DNA of 48,106 nt from Actinomycetota bacterium. Lineage in GTDB: Bacteria > Actinomycetota > Acidimicrobiia > Acidimicrobiales > Aldehydirespiratoraceae. The notes beneath the pieces are model-generated. The model did not search any database, had not been told where the DNA came from, and saw only the letters and a program-made list of their open reading frames with translations. The stretch spans positions 1 through 48,106 of the forward strand of contig JAPOHW010000021.1 of the NCBI GenBank assembly GCA_029979265.1, written 5' to 3'. Below, piece by piece: positions 16,106 to 23,278 of the stretch. Positions within the stretch are counted from its first letter, which is position 1, and each line of letters opens with the position of its first letter. Position numbers and translations under genes: made by a program.

Positions 16106-17140
16106 CTAGCGTCGACTGAGGTTCGCCAACCGAGCCACGAGCACTTCCATCACCAATTCGGGGGGCCAGTCTTTCGTTCCCCGCAGGTCGAGATCGGCCT
16201 CGGCGAGCAGTTCGATCGCTCGCGACAGCTTCTCGGTGCCGAGCTTGCGCCCCTGCTGCATCGCCTTCTTGGCCGGAAACGTCGATCCCTTCATCCCGAG
16301 CAGCTGTGCTGCGGCCTTTTCGTCGCGAACATCGGCACCATCGAGACGCAGCATGTTGCTGTACCGCCGGTGCAGCACTGCCGCGAGCCTGAAGGCAGCG
16401 CCATTGCGGTCGGTTGGTGAGCCGGCAGAGGGAATCAGCCGGGGCAGCAGTTGCAACGCAGCAGCAACGTCTCCCCTGTCGATCGCGTCGTCGAGCGCCC
16501 ATGGAACCGTCGCACCGGCCTCACCGCCGAAGGTGGCCACGTCCTCGACGCTGACCGTGGCATCAGCACCGAGCGCTCCTTCGAGGGTGCGGACGAGGCC
16601 GACGACGCGACTGCGATCCTCGCCCAGCAGTTCTTCAATCGCCGCAACTGCAGGTCGTTCGAACTGCAACGAGCTCGATCCGAGCTGGTCGCGCAACCAG
16701 TCCCCCGCTGCCTTGCCCTTGGGGGCCGCCGTCTGCTGGACCAGCGCGCCGGCGACCTCGGCTGCCTCCTTGATGGCCTTCGGAAGTGACGGCATCCGAT
16801 CGACCTTCGGATCGATGCCCCTTTCCCACACCAGCACGAGGTCCGTCGTCTCGAGTGGCTCGGCCAGTAGATCGACGATCGGCAGGTAGTCGTCTTTTTT
16901 CGAAAAACGGCTTAGGTGACGTCCCACCACCACCCGACGGTCGGTCAAGAACGGAGGCGTCCGAACGGCATCCAGCACCTTGGAGGGTTCGTAGCCCCCG
17001 CTGTCGTTTCGGTAATCGGCTTCGGTGAGCGTTTCGAGCATGAGGCTGCGGTCACCGGTTCCCACCAGTTCGTCGACCGCCGCAATGACTGCCTCGCCGA
17101 CAAGAACAGGATCGTCACCAATGATCAGTCGCAGGGCCAC
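16106..17140 (-). CDS. holA: DNA polymerase III subunit delta (HolA)
   Basis: The 344-residue delta subunit opens the sliding clamp during loading. The N-terminal AAA+-like part shows IIGDDPVLVGEAVIAAVDEL, then KVLDAVRTPPFLTDRRVVVGR, typical of HolA. The middle has a VFGGEAGATVPW-like segment, and the end (LLGMKGSTFPAKKAMQQGRK, LSRAIELLAEADLDLRGT) is the family's clamp-loader collar. No Walker A is expected in delta. The GTG start is 4 nt after the folP2-like stop. Linkage to comEA-comEC and rpsT is typical and supports the name. Confidence 0.93.
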   Translation of the reverse strand: MALRLIIGDDPVLVGEAVIAAVDELVGTGDRSLMLETLTEADYRNDSGGYEPSKVLDAVRTPPFLTDRRVVVGRHLSRFSKKDDYLPIVDLLAEPLETTDLVLVWERGIDPKVDRMPSLPKAIKEAAEVAGALVQQTAAPKGKAAGDWLRDQLGSSSLQFERPAVAAIEELLGEDRSRVVGLVRTLEGALGADATVSVEDVATFGGEAGATVPWALDDAIDRGDVAAALQLLPRLIPSAGSPTDRNGAAFRLAAVLHRRYSNMLRLDGADVRDEKAAAQLLGMKGSTFPAKKAMQQGRKLGTEKLSRAIELLAEADLDLRGTKDWPPELVMEVLVARLANLSRR

Positions 17141-17144
17141 GTGA

Positions 17145-17981
17145 TCAGTGTCGCCGATGCTGCAGCACGGCGCTCATCGTGTCGGCCAGACGACGATTGC
17201 CCTTCACGTCGTGCGCACGCAGAATCCGGCAGCCGAGCGCGATCCCCAGGGCATGAGCACCGAACGTGACCTCGCGTCGGTCGTCGACCTCGGTGCCGAC
17301 AAGCTCACCGAGAAAGCCCTTGTTCGATGCAGAAAGAAAAACGGGAAAGCCGAGCGCAACCAGGTCGTCGCTGTGGTGGAGTAACTCGGTCGACATCATC
17401 GGGGTTTTTCCCAAGTCGAGACCGGCATCGACCATGATCCGCTCACGAGCAACCCCGGCTGCTCGTGCCCGCTCCGCCCGCACCCGCAGGAAGTCGGTGA
17501 CCTCGCGGCGTACGTCGTCGTAGATCGGATGCGGATCCGGGATACGGGGGCCGATCCGCACGTGGGTCGCAACAACCGATGCACCATGGCGGACAGCCAC
17601 AGGAAGGAAGTCTGGATCGGCAAACCCACTGATGTCGTTCCCGATGCACGCACCAGCCCGGCACGATTCGTCGAAGACCGAGGCGCGGAACGTGTCGACC
17701 GAGATCGGCAGATCGAATCGGGACCGAAGCGCCTCGACTGCAGGGACGACTCGGTCCAACTCCTCTTGCACCGTGACTTCAGGGCCGGGTCCGGCCTTCG
17801 AACCTCCGACGTCGAGGAAGTCCGCACCCTCGTCGACGAGTTGCTCGGCCTTGGCGAGAAAGTCGTCGAACGCCCAGTACTGACCGCCGTCGTAGAAGGA
17901 ATCCGGCGTGCGGTTGAGGATGCCCATCACGAGCGCCCGCGTCGTGATGTCGAACCGGGTGGTGCCGAGATCCACGAACAT
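17145..17981 (-). CDS. FolP2-type dihydropteroate synthase paralogue
   Basis: The 278-residue TIM-barrel protein belongs to the DHPS family but carries the signatures of mycobacterial FolP2 rather than FolP1. It has NRTPDSFYDGG (canonical NVTPDSFSDGG), DVGGSKAGPGPEV (canonical GGESTRPG) and SASNKGFLGE (canonical SRKxFIG, with Arg to Asn). The pterin-site Asp and Lys are kept, but the p-aminobenzoate/phosphate loop Thr and Arg are altered. FolP2 of mycobacteria is reported not to function as a DHPS, so calling this sulfonamide-target FolP would be unsafe. It sits between the AhpD-like selenoprotein gene (27-bp gap) and holA (4-bp gap), in one apparent operon. Confidence 0.85.
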   Translation of the reverse strand: MFVDLGTTRFDITTRALVMGILNRTPDSFYDGGQYWAFDDFLAKAEQLVDEGADFLDVGGSKAGPGPEVTVQEELDRVVPAVEALRSRFDLPISVDTFRASVFDESCRAGACIGNDISGFADPDFLPVAVRHGASVVATHVRIGPRIPDPHPIYDDVRREVTDFLRVRAERARAAGVARERIMVDAGLDLGKTPMMSTELLHHSDDLVALGFPVFLSASNKGFLGELVGTEVDDRREVTFGAHALGIALGCRILRAHDVKGNRRLADTMSAVLQHRRH

Positions 17982-18008
17982 CGGCGCCGACCCTAGCGCT
18001 TGATCGAC

Positions 18009-19082
18009 TCAGCTGGAGGCTCCGCCGAACAACGACATCGGGTCGTCCGCCCCACCACCGACGACTGCCCGCAGGTCGGAGTTGGCGGCTCCAGCGAACG
18101 AGTCGAGATCGAGCTGAACACGAATCTCGGCGGAGGCCGAGGCCAGACCCTCGTCGATCGGAATGCCGGTGCCGTCGGCCACCCGGACCAGCCCAGAGAA
18201 CGCGGCGACGGTTGCCGCTGCCTGTGCAGCACCATCCATGCCGACGCTGGCGATCAGGACGCTTCTCGGCCCATCAAGCGGCGCGCCCCTCACTGCGGCC
18301 TCGGCAAAGGCGAGAAGCTCGGCTCCGCCGGCGATGCCGCTCTCGGCTGGATCCCCCGAACCGATGGCCGTGTCGAGATTGACCTCGACATCCATCGCGT
18401 CACTGCTCGCACGGAGCAGCGTCGTGTGGGCAGTCGTTCAATAGAAACATTCGTTCATCGCGGCCACCCTCGCTGCCACGAGTTCGACCTGCGGGCGCGA
18501 CAACGGGGTGGTCCAGACGAGTTCGTCGAACCCTGCGGCCGAGTACATCGGACGCACCAGCGTGTAGAAGGTCGTGTTCGCGCTCGGTACCTGGCTCAGC
18601 GCACGAGCGACATTCGCAAATGGAAACGGTTCGAGCATCTTGACGTGGGCGCCGATGTCGCCGAGTCCGTCCGGGGTCAGGCGCGACGCCTCACCGGGTG
18701 TGGTCGCCGGGCTGATGGGTTCGACCTCGGTACCGACCGCGTCAGCAAAGAGACGCAAGGCAACGGCAACGGCGGTGGTACCGACGAGCTCCACGTAGGG
18801 ACCTTCTCCCAGTTCGGCGATCCGCTCGGCGGCCCACGCCGCATCGACAGATCCCGGCTCACACGCGATGCGATCGATCACTGCGCACGCCGACCGCCCA
18901 AGGGTGTTGTTCGCAACGGGCAGATCGTGATTCCACGGTGCAACGTGGCGCTGTCGGCTCCGAGCATCGGCTCGCGCAACGATCGAGCCGATCACGGCGG
19001 CGTCGAACCACGTACCACTCCTGCCGAGCCGCGCTCGGGTCTCCTCGATTGCAACTGCGTAGTCGGACCCGACCGAGATCAT
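18009..19082 (-). CDS. AhpD / carboxymuconolactone-decarboxylase-like protein, probable selenoprotein (CxxU)
   Basis: Read through UGA 18438-18440, this frame gives 357 residues. The N-terminal 214 residues form a tandem AhpD-like fold (GPYVELVGTTAVAVALRLFA; then TTPLSRPQVELVAARVAAMN). The active site is ECFY-U-TTAHTT, with Cys212, Sec215 and His219, exactly the AhpD CxxCxxxH spacing with the His-proximal, peroxidatic Cys as UGA. The next 142 codons stay in frame and fit the rest of the domain (LLAFAEAAVRG, LIASVGMDGAAQAAATVAAF). A SECIS-like hairpin follows. The ATG overlaps the comEC stop (ATGA) and has GAGGAGG 10 nt upstream. The likely role is thiol/selenol peroxidase or disulfide reduction. 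A nonsense-mutated pseudogene is the main alternative. Confidence 0.85.
18398..18424 (-). promoter_or_regulatory. Candidate bacterial SECIS hairpin
   Basis: In the mRNA sense, CTGCTC (plus coordinates 18414-18419) pairs perfectly with GAGCAG (18403-18408) around a 5-nt apical loop, CGUGC. Below it come a G-U pair, a C-G pair, an A-A mismatch and two more G-C pairs. The loop begins 24 nt after the UGA, and G is its second base. Bacterial SECIS elements recognised by SelB lie within the coding region just 3' of UGA, with a short stem, a small loop and a G in its first two positions. Everything visible fits; SelB binding is not shown. Confidence 0.7.
18438..18440 (-). other. In-frame UGA, probable selenocysteine codon (Sec215)
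   Basis: TGA follows TGT-TTC-TAT and precedes ACG-ACT-GCC-CAC, so it falls at the second cysteine of CxxCxxxH. A single change from TGC or TGT gives TGA. The normal stop of the gene, at 18009-18011, is also TGA but has no hairpin context in the coding frame. Confidence 0.8.
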
Positions 19083-20869
19083 GGCCACGCCACCTCCTCG
19101 ACCCCATCGTTGCACGTCGGTGTGTCGGCAGGACAGACGACCAAGTGCGCCTCGTCGCGTGGCCGCAGTCGCACGACGAGGTCGGCGAAACGTTGCGCTG
19201 CACCTCTCCCCACCGTCGATGCGCCAGGCACCCGATGCATGGGTGGTGCAAGGATCGTCTCGGTGCCGTAACGATCGACGAGAGAGACCACGGCAAACGC
19301 ATCGGCGGCATCTCCGTCGGTGGCAACAATCGCATCGACCCGTCGTACTCCCGCCTCCCGCACTCGTTCGACGACGTCGACGGGCCGGTGCGGGTCGTCG
19401 AGCACCAGGACGGTGTACCCATCCGACACAATCGACGTCACCCCTGCTCCGATCACCGATCGACCGTGGGGTGGCTCCGGGACCGCTGCGATCGCAGCGC
19501 CGACAACCACGCCGAGCGTCGCCAGTGCACACAGCCGGCTCCGTCGGCCACCGCAGACGAGGCCGACCACGCCTCCTGCGGTGACGAGCAACGCCACTGG
19601 TCCCAGCATGGCGGCGGGAGCAAGTGCGGCCCGGTGGGCCACCCACCGCACCCAGGTGACGAGTGCCTCCGTCGGCCAATGCACGAGCTCCGCCACCGGT
19701 CCGCCGGCAACGCCGGCGAGCAGCCCTGCCGTACAACCCCACACCATGATCGGACCGGATGCGGGACCTGCCAGAAGGTTGGCGGGCAGGCTTGCCAGGG
19801 GCAGCGGGCCGAAGGTGAACACGAGGAGCGGCGACACCGCCAGTTGGGCTGCGATCGTGGTTGCGGCAGCGGTTCGCACGAACGATGGACCGCGCAGCCG
19901 GCCAGCAAGTGGTTGCGAACACCAGACGATGCCCGCCGTGGCGGCAACCGACAGACGGAACGCGAGCACGTGGACGAGGAAGGGATCGATCACGACAAGG
20001 GTGGCAACGGCAATCGAGAGTCCGCGCCGGCCGTCGACCGGCGTGCCAATCGCCGCGGCCCCAAGGGCCACCCCTGCCATAGCAACGGCCCGCAGGACCG
20101 ATGGTTCGAAGCGGGTGAGCAGCGCGAAGAATGCGAGCGCGCCGAACAGCACGACCAACCGAGAGCCGGGACGAAAGCGGCCGACGAGCGGCATCAGCAC
20201 CGCGATGACGAACGCAACGTTCTGACCCGAAACCACGAGGAGGTGACCGAGACCCGCCGCTCGGAAGTCGTCGGCGGTGACCGCCGACTGCGCCCGATCA
20301 TCACCGATCACCATTCCCAGAAAAATCGCGCGGTCGTCACGGTCGAGCTCCACTGCGCCATCACCGAGCACGCGCCGCACCCGATTGGCCATCCGGGTGA
20401 CAGGAGAGCCGCCTTGAGATCCGAAGATCGCATCGACACTGATCGTTCCGACCTCGTGGCGCCACCGCGCCCACCGATCTCGGTCGGTGGCGGGGCGAAA
20501 TCGGCCCGCGATCCGAAGCTGCTCGCCGGCGAGTGCGTCATCGAGGTGACTCGCCACTCGACCATGCGCAGCAAGCGAAACGCGGTGTCCATCCCAGCGT
20601 GCACCAGCCCGCATCCCGGCAGCCCCGAACGGATGCGGATCCGATGTCAACGTCACCCACGTGTCGACCGGACCGGCGTCGGGTGGATCGAGGCCCGCAA
20701 GGGCCCGGCTACCGAGAAAGGAGCAGAGCACGGCCGTCGCCAGTGCGAGCGCAAACCAGGTGCGTCGTCGCAGTGCCACCACCACTGCGACAACGACGAC
20801 TGCGCCAGGCAGCGGCCACATCGCCACCGCACCGACGGTGGCGCCGATCGCCGCCGCATGCGCCCTCAC
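19079..20869 (-). CDS. comEC: ComEC/Rec2 DNA-uptake channel
   Basis: The 596-residue polytopic membrane protein has a GTG start overlapping the comEA stop by 4 nt. An N-terminal OB-like external region is followed by the Competence domain: RAIFLGMVIGDDR, then FRAAGLGHLLVVSGQNVAFV, the hallmark of ComEC, and many hydrophobic helices. The channel moves single-stranded DNA across the membrane during transformation. The C-terminal part corresponds to the metallo-beta-lactamase-like domain (VLVLDDPHRPVDVVE ... AIVATDGDAADAFAVV), but the HxHxDH metal site is not retained, so nuclease activity there is unlikely. It forms an operon with comEA upstream and the selenoprotein gene downstream. Confidence 0.93.
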   Translation of the reverse strand: MRAHAAAIGATVGAVAMWPLPGAVVVVAVVVALRRRTWFALALATAVLCSFLGSRALAGLDPPDAGPVDTWVTLTSDPHPFGAAGMRAGARWDGHRVSLAAHGRVASHLDDALAGEQLRIAGRFRPATDRDRWARWRHEVGTISVDAIFGSQGGSPVTRMANRVRRVLGDGAVELDRDDRAIFLGMVIGDDRAQSAVTADDFRAAGLGHLLVVSGQNVAFVIAVLMPLVGRFRPGSRLVVLFGALAFFALLTRFEPSVLRAVAMAGVALGAAAIGTPVDGRRGLSIAVATLVVIDPFLVHVLAFRLSVAATAGIVWCSQPLAGRLRGPSFVRTAAATTIAAQLAVSPLLVFTFGPLPLASLPANLLAGPASGPIMVWGCTAGLLAGVAGGPVAELVHWPTEALVTWVRWVAHRAALAPAAMLGPVALLVTAGGVVGLVCGGRRSRLCALATLGVVVGAAIAAVPEPPHGRSVIGAGVTSIVSDGYTVLVLDDPHRPVDVVERVREAGVRRVDAIVATDGDAADAFAVVSLVDRYGTETILAPPMHRVPGASTVGRGAAQRFADLVVRLRPRDEAHLVVCPADTPTCNDGVEEVAWP

Positions 20870-21549
20870 GGGCGGACAAGGTCACGAATGGCCTCGAGCT
20901 TCACCGGACCGATCCCGGCCACCTCGAGGAGATCCTCGACGGTGCGAAACGATCCCTCGCTCTCGCGGTGTTCGACGATCGCTGCGGCGAGGGCCGGCCC
21001 GATTCCGGGGAGCGTCTCGAGTTGCGCAACGCTTGCTTGAGAAAGAACGATCAACTCGGCGCTGTTTCCGTCCGCGAAGGCACCCGACATGCCTGCCCCA
21101 CCGGTCACCACATCCGGTGCCGCCTCCCCGATCAACGGGATCCAGATCCGCTGACCGTCCACCAGCTGCTGAGCCAGGTTGACCCGACTCCGGTCAGCGT
21201 TGTTGCCCAAGCCGCCCGCTGCTTCGACGGCATCGATGACTCTGCTCCCGACCCTCACCTCATGGACCCCAGGTCGAACCACAGCCCCGTCGACATGAAC
21301 AACCACCACGGCAGGCCCGGAGGTGGTGGATGAGGAGAGCGCAGGGACATCGGCGACCATCGGCAGTGCCGTTTCGACCGGCGGTGGCGGGGGTCGGAGC
21401 GCCCACCATGCCCCGAGGCCGACGGCAAGCACGCCAACAGACCCCATGGCAACACTCGAAGGTCGGAGTCCGAGCCGGTCGGCGAGCAGTACCGGCGCAC
21501 GACGCCACGAGAAGTCGTCGAATTCGAAATGGTCGTCAGCGTCCAACAC
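20866..21549 (-). CDS. comEA: ComEA-type DNA-binding competence protein
   Basis: The 227-residue protein has one TM helix near residues 35-52 (MGSVGVLAVGLGAWWAL) and a Pro-rich linker. An external SLBB-like domain follows (VVHVDGAVVRPGVHEVRVG, VIDAVEAAGG, QLVDGQRIWIP). The C-terminal helix-hairpin-helix pair (VAQLETLPGIGPALAAAIVEHR and VEDLLEVAGIGPVKLEAIR) grips double-stranded DNA. It hands DNA to ComEC. A GGAGG lies only 2 nt before the GTG at 21549; the TTG next to it (21546) has better spacing and may be the true start. Confidence 0.93.
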   Translation of the reverse strand: MLDADDHFEFDDFSWRRAPVLLADRLGLRPSSVAMGSVGVLAVGLGAWWALRPPPPPVETALPMVADVPALSSSTTSGPAVVVVHVDGAVVRPGVHEVRVGSRVIDAVEAAGGLGNNADRSRVNLAQQLVDGQRIWIPLIGEAAPDVVTGGAGMSGAFADGNSAELIVLSQASVAQLETLPGIGPALAAAIVEHRESEGSFRTVEDLLEVAGIGPVKLEAIRDLVRP

Positions 21550-21622
21550 GCCCTCCGGTCAGCCAGGGCTGCGGGGGAAGTGAAGGGGCCGAGCAGCCTG
21601 ATGCTCTCAGGCCATCAGGCGA

Positions 21623-22324
21623 TCAGAACAGCGCTGTGCTCAGTTTTCTGCGCCACTCGGCGGTACGCGGATCATCCGCTCCGAGGACTTCGAGCAGGTC
21701 GACGAACTTCTGGCGGTCGTCATCATTGTTCTTCACGGTCGCAAGAAGGGTCGTCAGGGTGGCGTCGATGTCGGTGACCGGCTCGCCACTGGTGCGCGCC
21801 ACCGCCCGCAGACGCCGGGTCTCGGGCGTCTCCGGAATCTTGTCGAGCAGGGCAAGGCCTTGGTCGACCTGCCCTTCATCGATCAGCGCTGCGGCGAGCG
21901 CAGTGAGGACGTCGGGATTGTTGGGCTCGAGCGCATACGCAGCGTTGAGCGAATCGACATCACCGATCTCGAGCAGGCGCTCGACTTCGTTTTGCTCCAC
22001 GGTCGGCAAGAGCTTCTCGACGAACTCGCGCACCTGCGCTTCACCTTGCGCCCCCATGAAGCCGTCGACGACCTGGCCATCCTTCATGGCGTACACAGCC
22101 GGAATCGACTGGACCTGAAATGCCTGCGCGACGCTCGGATTGGCATCGACGTCGACCTTCGCCAGTTCGACCTGGCCGTTCGTGTCGCCGATCACCCGGT
22201 CGAGGATCGGGCCGAGCTGCTTGCACGGGCCGCACCACTCAGCCCACAGATCGATCACGACAGGAACCTGGTGTGACCGCTCGATCACGGCGGTCTCGAA
22301 CGTTGCGTCGGTTACATCAGCCAT
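21623..22324 (-). CDS. Thioredoxin-TPR protein (CnoX/YbbN-like)
   Basis: The 233-residue protein has an N-terminal thioredoxin domain (1-105) with an intact redox motif, DLWAEWCGPCKQLGP, and the cis-Pro loop QSIPAVYA. It is followed by TPR-like helices (NEVERLLEIGDVDSLNAAYA, DVLTALAAALIDEGQVDQGL). This is the CnoX/YbbN layout, a redox-active holdase that passes clients to GroEL in other bacteria. The ATG has GGGAGA 6 nt upstream. The frame is open far upstream but antisense to PAC2. It lies 73 bp upstream of comEA on the same strand and could serve as reductant for the nearby AhpD-like selenoprotein (inference). Confidence 0.92.
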   Translation of the reverse strand: MADVTDATFETAVIERSHQVPVVIDLWAEWCGPCKQLGPILDRVIGDTNGQVELAKVDVDANPSVAQAFQVQSIPAVYAMKDGQVVDGFMGAQGEAQVREFVEKLLPTVEQNEVERLLEIGDVDSLNAAYALEPNNPDVLTALAAALIDEGQVDQGLALLDKIPETPETRRLRAVARTSGEPVTDIDATLTTLLATVKNNDDDRQKFVDLLEVLGADDPRTAEWRRKLSTALF

Positions 22325-22399
22325 GGTGTCTCCCAAGGTATCGGCTGCCGGCCGAGACCCGGCGGGCGCACCAACGGGATTGGGCGTACGCTCCCCTCG

Positions 22400-23278
22400 A
22401 TGTCGCGCCCCGTCTCGCCCGATGAGTTGTACACCCTGTTGGCGACACCGTCGCTCGTCGATCCGGTCCTGTTGATTCACCTCACCGGATGGATCGACGC
22501 CAGCGGCTGTGCAGCAGACGCACGAGATGCGATTCTCGATCAGATTGCGCCGACGCCTGTCGCCGGTTTCGAAACCGAGTGGCTTCTCGATCACCGGGCT
22601 CGTCGACCGTTGATGCACATCGTCGAAGGAGTCACCACGGCACTCGACTGGCCGGAGATCAACCTCGTCAGCGGTCGCGACAGCACCGGCAACGACCTGC
22701 TGTTCCTGCACGGTGCCGAGCCCGACCACAATTGGCGTACGTTCTGCGACGCCGTCGTCGAGCTCGCCCGTCGATTCGGCGTTCGGCGGGTGATCGGCCT
22801 CGGCGCCTACCCGGCTTCGTCGCCGCACACCCGGCCGTCTCGTCTCTCGGCCACGGCATCCACACCGGAACTCGCCAAGCTCGGGTTTACGCCTGCCACC
22901 CTCGACGTGCCGGCCGGCATGCAGGCGGCAGTCGAATTCGCCCTTCATCGAGCGGGAATCCCGGCTGTCGGGCTCTGGGCCCAGGTACCCCACTACCTTT
23001 CGGGAGCGAGCTACGCACCAGCGACGCAAGCATTGATCGAGGGGCTCGTCGTCGCAGGCGGCCTTGTCTTCGACAGCAGCGAACTTGCTGCGGAGGCGCT
23101 TGCCACGCGCACCCGCCTCGATGGCCTCGTCGCCGACGACGATCAGCACCGCACCATGCTGCGGGTGCTGGAGCGGCAATACGACAATGCTGCCGAGGTC
23201 GAAGCGTCGATCAGCGGTGACGATGTCGCAGCCGAGATCGCGGAGTTTCTCCGGAACCAGGCCGACGGCGACCGCTGA
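22400..23278 (+). CDS. PAC2-family protein
   Basis: The 292-residue protein shows the PAC2 (proteasome-assembly-chaperone-like) pattern: LLIHLTGWIDASGCAADARD, then LLFLHGAEPDHNWRTFCDAV, FGVRRVIGLGAYPASSPHTR and AGIPAVGLWAQVPHYLS, and a helical C-terminus. PAC2 proteins are common in actinobacteria that have proteasomes; the exact role of the bacterial members is not settled. It is divergent from the thioredoxin-TPR gene (75-bp gap). Its 3' end overlaps the convergent membrane-protein gene by 68 bp, which is unusual but both reading frames look genuine. Confidence 0.87.
   Translation: MSRPVSPDELYTLLATPSLVDPVLLIHLTGWIDASGCAADARDAILDQIAPTPVAGFETEWLLDHRARRPLMHIVEGVTTALDWPEINLVSGRDSTGNDLLFLHGAEPDHNWRTFCDAVVELARRFGVRRVIGLGAYPASSPHTRPSRLSATASTPELAKLGFTPATLDVPAGMQAAVEFALHRAGIPAVGLWAQVPHYLSGASYAPATQALIEGLVVAGGLVFDSSELAAEALATRTRLDGLVADDDQHRTMLRVLERQYDNAAEVEASISGDDVAAEIAEFLRNQADGDR

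Noticed and set aside
18009..18395. A separate small gene starting at ATG 18395
   Set aside because: It is in the same frame as the AhpD-like gene, lacks its own ribosome site, and its sequence completes that domain. Read-through at UGA as Sec explains both parts better. A pseudogene remains the fallback.
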